Assembly (NCBI RefSeq): GCF_900188115.1
Contig: NZ_FZNW01000001.1
Coordinates: 1-64,000 of the forward strand
DNA from: Haloechinothrix alba
Lineage (GTDB): Bacteria; Actinomycetota; Actinomycetes; Mycobacteriales; Pseudonocardiaceae
Reading direction: 5' to 3'
Length of the DNA: 64,000 nt
The notes beneath the pieces were generated by a model. That model did no database searches, had not been told where the DNA came from, and saw only the letters and a program-made list of their open reading frames with translations. Each line of letters starts with the position of its first letter. The stretch's first letter is position 1. Of the stretch, positions 32,479 to 42,200 are shown piece after piece. The position numbers and the translations under genes are program-made.

Positions 32479-33900
32479 TCACCCCAGGGCGTGCGCGTGC
32501 AGCAGGTGGGCAACGGCCAGGGTGACGCGCTCGGCCTGCTCGAGGTGCAGCGACTCGTCGGGTACGTGCGCGTTCGAGTCCGGTCCGAGTGCCCCGGTAA
32601 CCAGGAACTGCGCTTGCGGGTAACGCTTGCCGAGCATCCCCATGAACGGGATCGACCCGCCGAGCCCGGCACCCAGCCACGGCGCGCCGAAGATCGACTC
32701 GCTGACCCGCTCCAGCCCCTTGTCGAGCCACCCTGCCGGCGCGGGGGAGTCCCAGCCGTCCGCGTGCTCGGCCCCAGAGATCTCGACCGGTGCCGAGTAC
32801 GGCACGTCTGTCGTCACGGCCCGCTCGATCGCGGCGAGCGCGGCACCGGAGTCCACCGTGGGCGGCAACCGGAAGCTCAGCGCGAGCGTGGTCGCCGCGC
32901 GCAGGACATTGCCCGCATCCGCAGGCGCCGGCAGACCGTCGGCGCCGATCACCGAGAGCGTGGGGCGCCACGTGGTGTTCAGCAGCCGCTCGACCTCGTC
33001 GTCCGCGACCAGCCGCATGCCGGCAGCGAGCGGGAACCCGCTACCCGCCCCGCCGGGAGCGATCTCGACGACCCGTTCGGCCTCACTCCTGCGATGCTCC
33101 GGGATGTCGGCGTTGAGCTCCGGAACCACGATCTCGCCCGTACTCGCCTGCTCCACACGCTCCAGCAACGCACGGGCCACCCGGAAGGAGTCGGGCACGG
33201 CCCCGCTGGCCAACCCGGAGTGCTGCCCGGACTCCAGTACCCGGACGGTCACCGTGAGCTGGGCGAGGCCGCGCAGGCTCGTGGTCAGCCACAGCCGCTC
33301 GTAGTCGCTTCCCCCCGAGTCGAGGCAGACCACGAACCGTACGTCGCCCAGCCGGTCACCGAGGTGTTCCAGGTAGGCGGGCAAGTCGGGACTGCCGGAC
33401 TCCTCACCGGTCTCCAGCAGCACCACCGCACGGCCGTGCTCGCCCCCGGCGTGCCGTATCCCTTCCAGCGCGGTCAACGCCGCGAAGCCGGCATAGCCGT
33501 CGTCCGCGGCGCCTCTCCCGTAGAGACGGCCGTCGCGCAACACCGGAGTCCACGGGTCGAGCCCTTCGGACCACTCACCGCCGGGTGGCTGCTTGTCCAG
33601 GTGCCCGTACAGCAGCACCGTGCCGGCGCGTTCCGCCTCGGCGCTGGTCGCGGGAACGTCCAGGAGCAGCACCGGGGTCCGCCCGGGTAGCTCGACGATC
33701 TCCGCGGTGGCTCCCGGCAGGTCGCGTGTGTCGAACCACGCCCGCACGTGCTCGACTGCGGCCCGCAGGTGACCGTTGCGCGCCCATTCGCCGTCGAACG
33801 CGGGCGACAGCGCGGGGATCCGGATCAGGTCGGACAGGCTGGCGACGATGTTGCCGTCCCATACCTGACGTACGTGTGATGCGAGTTCGTCGTGTTTCAC
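32479..33900 (-). CDS. M20 family metallopeptidase (dipeptidase/carboxypeptidase)
   Basis: 473 residues. Metal-binding and catalytic motifs of the M20 family are all visible: LLYGHLDKQP (ligand His and catalytic Asp), GRGAADDGYAG (bridging Asp), LLETGEESGSPDL (catalytic Glu and ligand Glu), VCLDSGGSDYERLW and, near the end, SIPFMGMLGKRYPQAQFLVTG. The family hydrolyses dipeptides or short peptides in the cytoplasm with two zinc ions. It lies upstream of the amino-acid importer on the same strand but is separated from it by a repeat element, so a nutrient-scavenging partnership is plausible, not shown. A perfect CRP-type site ends 28 bp before its ATG. Confidence 0.92.
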   Translation of the reverse strand: MKHDELASHVRQVWDGNIVASLSDLIRIPALSPAFDGEWARNGHLRAAVEHVRAWFDTRDLPGATAEIVELPGRTPVLLLDVPATSAEAERAGTVLLYGHLDKQPPGGEWSEGLDPWTPVLRDGRLYGRGAADDGYAGFAALTALEGIRHAGGEHGRAVVLLETGEESGSPDLPAYLEHLGDRLGDVRFVVCLDSGGSDYERLWLTTSLRGLAQLTVTVRVLESGQHSGLASGAVPDSFRVARALLERVEQASTGEIVVPELNADIPEHRRSEAERVVEIAPGGAGSGFPLAAGMRLVADDEVERLLNTTWRPTLSVIGADGLPAPADAGNVLRAATTLALSFRLPPTVDSGAALAAIERAVTTDVPYSAPVEISGAEHADGWDSPAPAGWLDKGLERVSESIFGAPWLGAGLGGSIPFMGMLGKRYPQAQFLVTGALGPDSNAHVPDESLHLEQAERVTLAVAHLLHAHALG

Positions 33901-33927
33901 AGAGTCGATCCTGCCACGAGAAGCATC

Positions 33928-33943
33928 TGTGAGTCAGATCACA
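33928..33943. promoter_or_regulatory. CRP/GlxR-type operator
   Basis: TGTGAGTCAGATCACA is an exact match to the CRP-family consensus TGTGA-N6-TCACA. It lies 28 bp before the start of the M20 peptidase (minus) and about 445 bp before pdhA (plus). The short distance to the peptidase start suggests control of that gene; an effect on the divergent pdh operon is possible. Confidence 0.7.
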
Positions 33944-34387
33944 GACCTCATGAGTCTGAGTCGAACCCGGTCCCGACCGGGCGGGTTCGCGCCACTCGCC
34001 CGCGAGAACGCGGACCGTCCCGCGCCAACCGTGAACAGGGATGTTCGTCCCGTGCGGAATTCGGCGGGCCGATGGTGCAAGGGCCGACCCTCGGCACACC
34101 CACCGTCGGCACTCCGATTAGTTTGCGCAGCTCAGCACGGATTACCGGCAACGAATCCATGTCAAGTACTGCCCGCGCGGCGGCGCCTCGTGCCAGGATG
34201 TGACCACAACAACCGAATACTGCCTCGCCGGCCACCTCGCGGTGGTCGGCACGGCGGCACGTCAGCGTCGACGACCCGTCGACAACCTCCCGGGAACGCT
34301 CCGGACCCGGAGCCGAGGGAGGGCTCGAGACACAGTCACAACACCCGCCACAAGCGGGTGTGCGACCGGTGGCAAAGGAGATCATGC
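33944..34387. other. Long leader/promoter region of the pdhABC operon
   Basis: This 444-bp region has no supported gene. It holds an imperfect inverted repeat near 33962-33989 (CGAACCCG ... CGGGTTCG) and a moderately AT-richer patch around 34115-34165. The AAAGGAG ribosome site of pdhA is at its right end. I find no confident -35/-10 pair. Confidence 0.5.
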
Positions 34388-35623
34388 ATGTCGTCCCCCG
34401 AGACGTGGACGCACCCGGAGCCAGGAGCGGTCCCTGCCGCCACAGCGGCTCAACCGACCCCCGAACAGGTGATCGCGGGCTTGCGTGCAACCACAGAAGG
34501 TGGCATCGAACTCACACAGCTACTCACTCCGGAAGGGGAACGAGTAGCCTCACCCATTTTCGATGGCTTCGTATCCGACATCGGTGCGGAGCAACTCCGC
34601 GGCCTGTACCGCGACATGGTTCTGGTGCGCAGAGCCGACCGGGAAGGCAACGCGCTGCAGCGTCAGGGGCAGCTCGGCATCTGGGTACCGCTGCTCGGCC
34701 AGGAAGCCGCCCAGATCGGGTCGGGACGCGCGCTGCGGCCCACCGACATGGCGTTTCCCAGCTACCGGGAGCACGGCGTCGCATGGGCACGCGGTGTCGA
34801 CCTGAAGGACATTTTCGGCATCTTCCGCTGCACGGACCAGGGCAGCTGGGATTTCCAGGGCAGCAGGCTGCACCCGTACACCATCGTCATCGGCAACCAG
34901 GTCGTCAACGCCGTCGGCTACGCCATGGGGCAGAAGTTCGACGGCAAGGTCGGAAACGCCTCCCACGAAGACACGGCCGCCGACTCCGACGAGGCGACCA
35001 TCACCTACTTCGGAGACGGCGCCACGAGCCAGGGTGACGTGCACGAAGGCTTCGTCTGGTCGTCGGTGTACGACGCACCCGTCGTGTTCTTCTGCCAGAA
35101 CAACCAGTGGGCCATTTCCGAGCCGACCGAGCGGCAGTCACGCCTTCCGCTCTACCAGCGCGCCCGCGGTTACGGGTTCCCCGGCGTGCGCGTGGACGGC
35201 AACGACGTGCTCGCCTGCCTCGCTGTGACGCGGTGGGCGCTGCACACCTGCCGCAACGGCAACGGTCCCGTGCTCATCGAGGCGTTCACCTACCGCATGG
35301 ACGCGCACACCACCTCGGACGACCCGACGCGTTACCGGCTGTCCGAGGAGCTCGAGGTCTGGCGGCTGAAGGACCCGATCGAGCGGGTGCGCGCGCACCT
35401 CACCCGCACCGAGGGCGCCGACCAGGAGTTCTTCGACGCCGTCGACGCCGAGGCCGACGAGTTCGCGGTCGAGCTGCGGGACTACTGCGTGAACATGCCG
35501 GATCCGCCTCCGGAGAGGATCTTCTCCAACGTCTACGCCGAGCCGTCGCCCGCACTCGACGCGCAACGCGACAGCTACCTCTCCTACCTGGCCGGCTTCG
35601 AGAGCACGGCGGGTGAAGGGTGA
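34388..35623 (+). CDS. pdhA: 2-oxoacid dehydrogenase E1 component, alpha subunit
   Basis: 411 residues. This is the thiamine-diphosphate-dependent decarboxylase subunit of a two-subunit E1. The ThDP motif runs from ITYFGDGATSQGDVHEGFVW to CQNNQWAIS, and the substrate-side motif is DMAFPSYREHGVAWARG. The phosphorylation-loop equivalent is YRMDAHTTSDDPTRY. In actinobacteria the alpha/beta/E2 set of this kind is often named pdhABC or bkdABC and may act on branched-chain 2-oxoacids rather than pyruvate; sequence alone does not decide. ATG at 34388, seven bases after AAAGGAG. Its stop overlaps the start of the beta subunit. Confidence 0.92.
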   Translation: MSSPETWTHPEPGAVPAATAAQPTPEQVIAGLRATTEGGIELTQLLTPEGERVASPIFDGFVSDIGAEQLRGLYRDMVLVRRADREGNALQRQGQLGIWVPLLGQEAAQIGSGRALRPTDMAFPSYREHGVAWARGVDLKDIFGIFRCTDQGSWDFQGSRLHPYTIVIGNQVVNAVGYAMGQKFDGKVGNASHEDTAADSDEATITYFGDGATSQGDVHEGFVWSSVYDAPVVFFCQNNQWAISEPTERQSRLPLYQRARGYGFPGVRVDGNDVLACLAVTRWALHTCRNGNGPVLIEAFTYRMDAHTTSDDPTRYRLSEELEVWRLKDPIERVRAHLTRTEGADQEFFDAVDAEADEFAVELRDYCVNMPDPPPERIFSNVYAEPSPALDAQRDSYLSYLAGFESTAGEG

Positions 35624-36657
35624 TGACGGCAACCATGTCACGCGACGCAGAGCAAGCGGGTCAGGGCACGCAGACCCTGACGATCGCCAAGGGCCTCAAC
35701 CTCGGGCTGCGTGCCGCGATGGAGGCCGACAACAAGGTCATCCTGCTCGGAGAGGACATCGGACGGCTCGGCGGGGTCTTCCGGGTCACCGACGGTCTGC
35801 AGAAGGACTTCGGTGAGGAACGGGTGCTGGACACCCCGCTGTCCGAGTCCGGGATCATCGGAGCGGCGATCGGGCTGGCCGTCCGGGGCTACCGGCCGGT
35901 GTGCGAGATCCAGTTCGACGGCTTCATCTTCCCCGGCTTCGACCAGATCATCAGCCAGTTGGCCAAGCTGCACTACCGTTCCGAGGGCCGGATCTCGGTC
36001 CCGGTCGTCGTGCGCGTGCCGTACGGCGGCGGTATCGGTGCGGTCGAGCATCACTCGGAGTCGCCGGAGTCGCTGTTCTGCCACATCGCCGGGCTGAAGG
36101 TGGTGTCCTGCTCGAACGCCACCGATGCGTACTGGATGATGCAGCAGGCGATCGCCTCGGACGACCCGGTGATGTTCTTCGAGCCGAAGCGGCGGTACTG
36201 GGAGAAGGCCGACGTGGACACCACCGCCGAGCCCGGCCCGCTGATGGCCTCCCGTCTCGTCCGCCGCGGGGACCAGAACACGACGAAGAGGGCCACGCTC
36301 GTCAGCTACGGGCCGCAGATGCGCACCTGCCTGGATGCCGCGACGGCGGCCGCGGAGGACGGCGTCTCGCTGGATGTCATCGACCTGCGTAGCCTGTCGC
36401 CGCTGAGCCTCGAGCCGGTGTTCGAGTCGGTGCGCCGCACAGGCAGGCTGGTCATGGTGACCGAAGCGCCGTCCGAGTCCTCGATCAGTTCCGAGGTCGC
36501 TGCCCGCGTGCAGCAGGAGTGCTTCTACTCGCTCGAGGCGCCGGTACACCGCGTCACCGGCTTCGACACGCCCTACCCACCGGCCAAGCTCGAGGAGCAT
36601 TACCTCCCCGATCTCGACCGTGTGCTGTACGCCGTTGATCAGACGCTCGCGTATTGA
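35623..36657 (+). CDS. pdhB: 2-oxoacid dehydrogenase E1 component, beta subunit
   Basis: 344 residues. The transketolase-type pyrimidine domain is marked by LGEDIGRLGGVFRVTDGL, DTPLSESGIIGAAIGLA and FDQIISQLAKLHYRS; then VPYGGGIGAVEHHSES and the C-terminal domain with DVIDLRSLSPL and VTEAPSESSISSEVAARVQQ. It completes the alpha2beta2 E1 and contacts E2. The ATG at 35623 shares one base with the alpha-subunit stop (TGATG), so the two are translationally coupled. Confidence 0.95.
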   Translation: MTATMSRDAEQAGQGTQTLTIAKGLNLGLRAAMEADNKVILLGEDIGRLGGVFRVTDGLQKDFGEERVLDTPLSESGIIGAAIGLAVRGYRPVCEIQFDGFIFPGFDQIISQLAKLHYRSEGRISVPVVVRVPYGGGIGAVEHHSESPESLFCHIAGLKVVSCSNATDAYWMMQQAIASDDPVMFFEPKRRYWEKADVDTTAEPGPLMASRLVRRGDQNTTKRATLVSYGPQMRTCLDAATAAAEDGVSLDVIDLRSLSPLSLEPVFESVRRTGRLVMVTEAPSESSISSEVAARVQQECFYSLEAPVHRVTGFDTPYPPAKLEEHYLPDLDRVLYAVDQTLAY

Positions 36658-36668
36658 GGGAGTAGGGA

Positions 36669-38126
36669 ATGTCCGAACTGAAGAGCTTCCCCCTTCCCGA
36701 CGCGGGCGAGGGGTTGACCGAAGCGGAAATCATCAACTGGCATGTCGCGCCGGGCGACGAGGTAGACGTCAACCAGATCATCGTGGAGATCGAGACGGCC
36801 AAGGCCGCCGTGGAGCTGCCGTGCCCGTGGGCGGGGGTGGTGACCGAGCTGCTGGCCGAACCGGGCCAGACCGTCGAGGTCGGCACCCCGATCCTGACCA
36901 TCGATGTGGACCCGAACGGGGCGGCGCCGTCGCCGGGCGAGCAGGCCCCTGCCGGCGCGGCGGCAGAGCCCACGTCGACGGGAAGCACTGCGGCGAGCAC
37001 CAACGGCAGCTCGTCCGCCGGTTCCGGCGGGTCCGGCGGTGACGAGTCGGTCGCCACGCTCGTGGGGTACGGCCCGTCCAAGCCCTCCGAGGTCAAACGC
37101 CGCCGCCGCACGGACTCCCCGGGCGCGCTGAATGACGCTGTCAGTCCCTCCAGTGGAGGGAACGCGTCATTCAGCTCAACCACGGAGTACGTGCCGCTGG
37201 CGAAGCCGCCGGTGCGCAAGCTCGCCAAGGAGCTCGGGGTGGACCTGCGCACCGTCACCGGCCACGGGACCGGTGGGGTGATCACCCGCGAGGACGTGCA
37301 CCGGGCAGCAGCCGCACCCGTCAACGGCACGACACCGGCGACGGCTCCTGCCGCCGGGGACGAGCCCACCGCGGAGGCCGGGCCGGCCGCCGGGCCGGCC
37401 GCCGGTTCCGCCGTGGCACCCTCCGACGCGCGTGAGCACCGGGTTCCGATCCGGAGCGTGCGCAAGGCGACAGCGCAAGCGATGGTGTCCTCGGCGTTCA
37501 CGGCACCGCACGTCACCGAGTTCCTGACCGTGGACGTCACGCCGATGATGGAGCTACGGGACCGGCTCAAGAACCAGCCGGCCTACTCGGGCGTGCGGCT
37601 GACACCGCTCGCCTTCGCCGCCAAGGCCATGTGCATGGCAGCCAAGCGCACACCGGAGGCGAACGCGTCCTGGGACGAGGAGAACGAGGAGATCGTCTAC
37701 AAGGACTACATCCACCTCGGGGTGGCGGCCGCGACCCAGCGGGGGTTGATCGTGCCGAAGGTGCGTGACGCCGACGCGATGAACCTCGCCGAGCTCGCCG
37801 CGGCGATCGACGATCTCACCGACGCGGCACGCGCGGGTACGACACCGCCTGCCGACATGGTCAACGGGACGATCACGATCACCAACGTGGGAGTGTTCGG
37901 AGTGGACACCGGCACGCCGATCATCAACCCCGGGGAGTCGGCGATCCTGGCGTTCGGGGCGATCCGCGACACCCCGTGGGTTGTGGACGGTCAGGTCGTG
38001 CCACGCAGGGTATGCCAGCTCGCGCTGAGTTTCGACCACCGGCTGGTGGACGGGCAGCAGGGCTCGCAGTTCCTCGCCGACGTCGGCGCGCTGCTGTCCG
38101 ACCCGGCGGTCGCGATGACGTTCTGA
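36669..38126 (+). CDS. pdhC: 2-oxoacid dehydrogenase E2 (dihydrolipoamide acyltransferase)
   Basis: 485 residues. A lipoyl domain (1-80) with the lipoylated lysine in IETAKAAVELP; a long Gly/Ser/Ala linker; a peripheral-subunit-binding domain (about 176-212, PPVRKLAKELGVDLRTVTGHGTGG); a second Ala/Pro linker; and the catalytic domain, closing with FDHRLVDGQQGSQFL, the HxxxDG active site. The core takes acyl groups from E1 to CoA. No E3 gene follows, so a dihydrolipoamide dehydrogenase encoded elsewhere must serve. The first linker contains an in-frame 47-bp palindrome (37128-37174) of a type expected between genes. A strong terminator follows six bases after the stop. Confidence 0.95.
   Translation: MSELKSFPLPDAGEGLTEAEIINWHVAPGDEVDVNQIIVEIETAKAAVELPCPWAGVVTELLAEPGQTVEVGTPILTIDVDPNGAAPSPGEQAPAGAAAEPTSTGSTAASTNGSSSAGSGGSGGDESVATLVGYGPSKPSEVKRRRRTDSPGALNDAVSPSSGGNASFSSTTEYVPLAKPPVRKLAKELGVDLRTVTGHGTGGVITREDVHRAAAAPVNGTTPATAPAAGDEPTAEAGPAAGPAAGSAVAPSDAREHRVPIRSVRKATAQAMVSSAFTAPHVTEFLTVDVTPMMELRDRLKNQPAYSGVRLTPLAFAAKAMCMAAKRTPEANASWDEENEEIVYKDYIHLGVAAATQRGLIVPKVRDADAMNLAELAAAIDDLTDAARAGTTPPADMVNGTITITNVGVFGVDTGTPIINPGESAILAFGAIRDTPWVVDGQVVPRRVCQLALSFDHRLVDGQQGSQFLADVGALLSDPAVAMTF
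37128..37174. repeat. 47-bp palindromic element inside the E2 coding sequence
   Basis: Outer arms CTGAATGACGC (37128-37138) and GCGTCATTCAG (37164-37174) are perfect complements, and an inner CCCTCCAGTGGAGGG (37146-37160) is itself a perfect odd palindrome. Translated in frame it adds about LNDAVSPSSGGNASF to the flexible linker. It resembles a REP-like mobile palindrome captured in a tolerant coding site. Confidence 0.75.
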
Positions 38127-38131
38127 CACCC

Positions 38132-38184
38132 CGTGCTGCGGGGCGGTGCGGCCGTGAAACCGCGCCGCACGGCCCCGCAGCACG
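38132..38184 (+). terminator. Terminator of the pdhABC operon
   Basis: A 13-bp perfect outer stem (CGTGCTGCGGGGC at 38132-38144 with its complement at 38172-38184) encloses a second GC stem and starts six bases after the E2 stop codon. Confidence 0.85.
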
Positions 38185-38491
38185 ACAAGACCGAGAACCG
38201 GATCAACAAAGTCACCGGCCTCGATGTCGAGTTCCGCAGCGCCGGCACATTCGTGGACGGACTCATGCACGACAGAAGCCCCGTCGTGCTCCCCAGGAAC
38301 GACGACGTCGTCCGCATGGCCGGAACGGGGACCACCAGGTCTTCGACGAGGGCGCGGTCCCCTCGGACGTTCCCGGACATCGGCCCCGGCCCCGGACCAA
38401 GGTCGCGGACCGGGGCGGCGAGGCAGCAGACTCGCGATCGGATGATCCGCGCGGCGCACAGCGCATCCATTGGTTTACTCAGAACGCAAAT
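38185..38491. other. Intergenic spacer between pdh terminator and TetR promoter
   Basis: About 307 bp with no supported gene. The TetR reading frame stays open through it, but there is no ribosome site or family similarity upstream of the GTG at 38526, and composition becomes AT-richer from about 38470, which marks the promoter. Confidence 0.5.
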
Positions 38492-38519
38492 TTGCACGAC
38501 GTGCAAGATCGTGCATACT
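38492..38519 (+). promoter_or_regulatory. TetR operator overlapping its own promoter
   Basis: TTGCACGACGTGCAA (38492-38506) is a perfect inverted repeat with a 3-bp centre. Its left arm is a fair -35 (TTGCAC). CATACT at 38514-38519 is a fair -10 at 16-bp spacing, only 6 bp before the GTG, so the transcript would be nearly leaderless. The layout fits autorepression by the adjacent TetR protein. Confidence 0.55.
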
Positions 38520-38525
38520 TGGGGC

Positions 38526-39164
38526 GTGATCGACGGGACCGAATCCGGGGAAGGCACGACCGGCCTTCGCGCGCGCAAGAAGCACGCGACGCGCGACCTG
38601 CTGGAGCGCACCACGTTGCGGCTTGCCTCTCAGCACGGCTACGACGAGGTTACCGTCGAGGGGATCGCGACCGCGGCAGGTGTCTCAACCCGTACGTTCT
38701 TCAACTATTTCGCGTCCAAGGAGGACGCGGTTTTCGGTGAGCCGAAACCCGAACTCGGAATGGGCAACCATCAGCGGGTAGTGGAGTCACTACGTACGCA
38801 ACCGGCAGGCGTTGCAGTTCTGGAGGCGCTGCGTACGGCAGTGAGCGAGACAGTACACGAGATCATGGCCGACAAGGAGCTCGAGCGACTGCGCAAGGAC
38901 GTGGTGACTGCGCATCCCATGCTGGAGACGCGGCTGGCAGGCGGTTTCCTCGAACGGGAGCAGACCCTCGCCGCCGCGATCGCCGAGCGCACCGGTCTCG
39001 ATCCCGCCACCGAAGCGTACCCCTCGGTAGCGGCCGGCGCCGTTATCGGCGCCGTCCGCGGCGCGGTCTTCCGCTGGCTGGCCTCCGAATCGGACTCTCA
39101 ACTGGAAGCGTTCATCAACGAGGCCTTCGAGTTACTCACACGGGGCATGGCACCGCCTGACTAG
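38526..39164 (+). CDS. TetR-family transcriptional regulator (exporter-linked)
   Basis: 212 residues. The N-terminal helix-turn-helix is canonical: RKKHATRDLLERTTLRLASQHGYDEVTVEGIATAAGVSTRTFFNYFASKEDAVF. The C-terminal part (about 75-212) is the ligand-binding helical domain. The GTG at 38526 is chosen because the family domain begins a few residues later; the frame extends upstream without similarity. It sits 88 bp before the MmpL gene on the same strand and probably represses it and itself through the palindrome upstream. The ligand is unknown. Confidence 0.92.
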   Translation: MIDGTESGEGTTGLRARKKHATRDLLERTTLRLASQHGYDEVTVEGIATAAGVSTRTFFNYFASKEDAVFGEPKPELGMGNHQRVVESLRTQPAGVAVLEALRTAVSETVHEIMADKELERLRKDVVTAHPMLETRLAGGFLEREQTLAAAIAERTGLDPATEAYPSVAAGAVIGAVRGAVFRWLASESDSQLEAFINEAFELLTRGMAPPD

Positions 39165-39252
39165 CACGTTGGCCGGTGCGCCACTCGGGAACGCACCGCG
39201 CGCGGTGCCGTACCGGCCCGACCGGAACACGACAGCGACGTAGGAGCACGGC

Positions 39253-42200
39253 ATGGCGAGACTTCTGTATCGGTTGGGGCTGGGTTCGTTCCGTAAACGC
39301 GGGTTCGTTCTCGCGGTCTGGCTAGTGCTGCTCGGTACGTTCGGTGCCGGTGCGGCGACCCTGTCCGAACCGACCTCGGACACGTTCTCGCTGCCCGGCA
39401 CCGAGGCGCAGGATGGCTTCGACTTTCTCGACGATCACTTCCCCGAGATGAGCGCCGACGGCGCCAACGCAAACGTCGTCTTCGCCGCACCGGACGGGCA
39501 GGAGCTGTCCGAACCGGAGTTCCAGGACTCAATCGAGAACGTCCTCGCCGAGCTGGCCGAGGACCCTGACGTGGCGGCATTGCAGTCACCATTCGAGGCC
39601 GGCACTGTCTCTGAGGACCAAAGCATCGCCTATGCGCAGATCAAGTACACGGTACAGCCCTTCGAACTGAACGAGGACACACGGGACCTGCTCGATGCCA
39701 TCGGCGGCTCCACCACGGCAGCCGGCGTGCAGGTCGAGGTCGGTGGTTCTGCGATGCAGCCACAGCCGGAGCCACCGCTCACGGAGATCATCGGCCTCAT
39801 CGTTGCCGCAATCGTGCTGACCGTGGCGCTCGGCTCGCTCGTCGCGGCAGGCCTGCCGTTGGCAACCGGGCTGATAGGTGTGGGCATCGGCGTTGCCGGG
39901 GTGACAGCGGCCACCGCGTGGTTCGACCTCGCTTCCGAGACGTACATGCTCGCACTGATGCTCGGCCTGGCAGTGGCAATCGACTACGCACTGTTCATCC
40001 TCACCCGATTCCGGCACGAGCGCGCCCAAGGCCACGATCCGGAGACAGCGATCGCGCGCGCCGTGGGTACCGCAGGCAACGCTGTCGTCTTCGCAGGCGC
40101 GATCGTGTGCGTCACGCTGGTCGCGCTGTCGGTCGTCGGCATACCGTTCCTGACAGCGATGGCACTGTCCGCCGCGGCCACAGTGGCAGTCGCCGTACTG
40201 ATCGCCGTAACACTGCTGCCCGCGCTGGCCGGATTCGCCCGGAACCACATCACGCCGTCACGCAACCACAAAACCACCGGTGAGGCGTCGACAGGTACGG
40301 CACAGGAGGCGCCTGCTGCCGCGAACGCGCAGGCCGGTCTCGGCGAACGGTGGGGCCGCTTCGTCACCAGGAAGCGATTGCTCGTCCTGGTACTTACCGT
40401 CCCCGCGCTCGCCGCGCTGGCATGGCCCGCTACGGATCTGCGGTTGGGCATGCCCGACGGCAGCATGGCCGCGCCGGAGTCGACCGAGAGGCAGGCCTAT
40501 GAACTCCTCGCCGACGGGTTCGGCCCAGGGGTCAACGGACCCTTGCTCGTCGCCACGGACGTCGGCGAAACCGCCGACCCACAAGCGACAGCGGCAGAGC
40601 TCGCGGAGGACATCGCCGCACTTGATGCGACCGCTGCCGTCGAGCGTCCCGTCGTAGATTCGAACGGCGACGCGGCCCTGTTGACCGTGATCCCCACGTC
40701 CGGCCCGAGCAGCGAAGGCACCGAGACGCTCGTCAACGACATCCGCGCCCTCGGTGAGACGTTCAACGAACGCTCCGGCACACCGCTGTGGGTTACCGGA
40801 CAGGCGGCCATGAACATTGATATCTCCGAGCAGCTCGGCGAAGCGATGGTGCCGTATCTGCTCATCGTCGTCGGGCTGGCGCTGCTGCTACTCGGCGTGG
40901 TGTTCCGGTCCGTGATCATCCCCGTTGTCGCCGCGAGCGGCTTCCTCCTCACCATCGGCGCCACGTTCGGCGCTGTGGTGGCGGTATTCCAGTGGGGATG
41001 GCTGGACTGGCTGCTCTCCGTGGACGAGACCGGACCGATCATCAGTATCATGCCCATCTTCCTCGTCGGGGTCCTGTTCGGCCTGGCGATGGACTATCAG
41101 CTGTTCATGGGTACCCGCATGCGGGAAGAGTACGTGCACGGGGCCGATCCGACCGGCGCCGTCGTCGGAGGGTTCCGGCTCGGCGCGCGTGTGGTCACCG
41201 CCGCGGCAACCATTATGATCAGCGTCTTCGCCGGGTTCATCGTGTCCGACGAGGACATGATCAAGTCGATGGGTTTCGCGCTGGCCTTCGGAATTCTCAT
41301 CGACGCCTTCCTTATCCGGATGGCCATCATCCCGGCACTGATGAGCCTGTTCGGCAGGGCGACCTGGTGGATTCCTCGCTGGCTCGCACGCATCCTGCCG
41401 GATGCCGACATCGAGGGGGAGCGCCTGGTACACACCGGCGCCCACGCGGCACCGGTTGCGGTTACCGCAAGGCCGCCCGGACCGGAGGTCGGTGGTAACG
41501 ACGATCAGACGCAGGCCACACGACCGACCCGGACCGCTGGCGCCACGACCCCTGCGGTGAGCACGGACGCGGTCGGCAATCCGGCAGAGTTTGCCGACAG
41601 GCGTTCCGCGGCAAGCTCTGCCGAGCTCGCAGTACGCGGCAGGGTGTACCGTTCGGACGGCGTCGCGGTCGGCCATGCCGCACTGACCCTCCTCGATCCG
41701 ACCGGACGGCAGGCGGACACGGCCCGGTCCGCCGAGGACGGCACGTTCAGCATGGTGGCGCCCGGCCCGGACAGTTACATCCTCGTGGCGGCCACGGAAA
41801 CGCTACCGCCACGAGCACTGCCTGTACTCGTATCCGGCGAGCCGATCGAGATAGATGTCATGCTCTCAGGTGGTGGTGGCGTGACCGGAACCGTGACGGA
41901 TGCGCTCGACGCGAGGCCCCTTCCGAGGGCGCTGGTCGTTCTCACCGGCAGCGACGGCCGCGTCGCCGGTTCGTCCTTCACGGACGGCGACGGGGTTTTC
42001 ACCATCACGCAGTTGACCTCGGGCACCTATACGTTGGTGGCGAGCGCCGACAATCACAGACCCCGCGCGAGCATCGTCACGGTTCCCGCACACGACCATG
42101 CCGCGGCGGACGTGCAGCTGGAGGCATTCGGCCAGGTTCACGGCTTCGCGCGGGTGGCCGGTAACGGGCGGCCAGCAGCGGATGCCCGTGTCACGCTGCT

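Noticed and set aside
33962-33989. Transcription terminator in the pdh leader
   Set aside because: The inverted repeat is imperfect, with unequal arms, and no gene end lies near it on either strand.
38133-38525. Open frame fused upstream of the TetR regulator
   Set aside because: It crosses the pdh terminator and the TetR promoter/operator and shows no family similarity.
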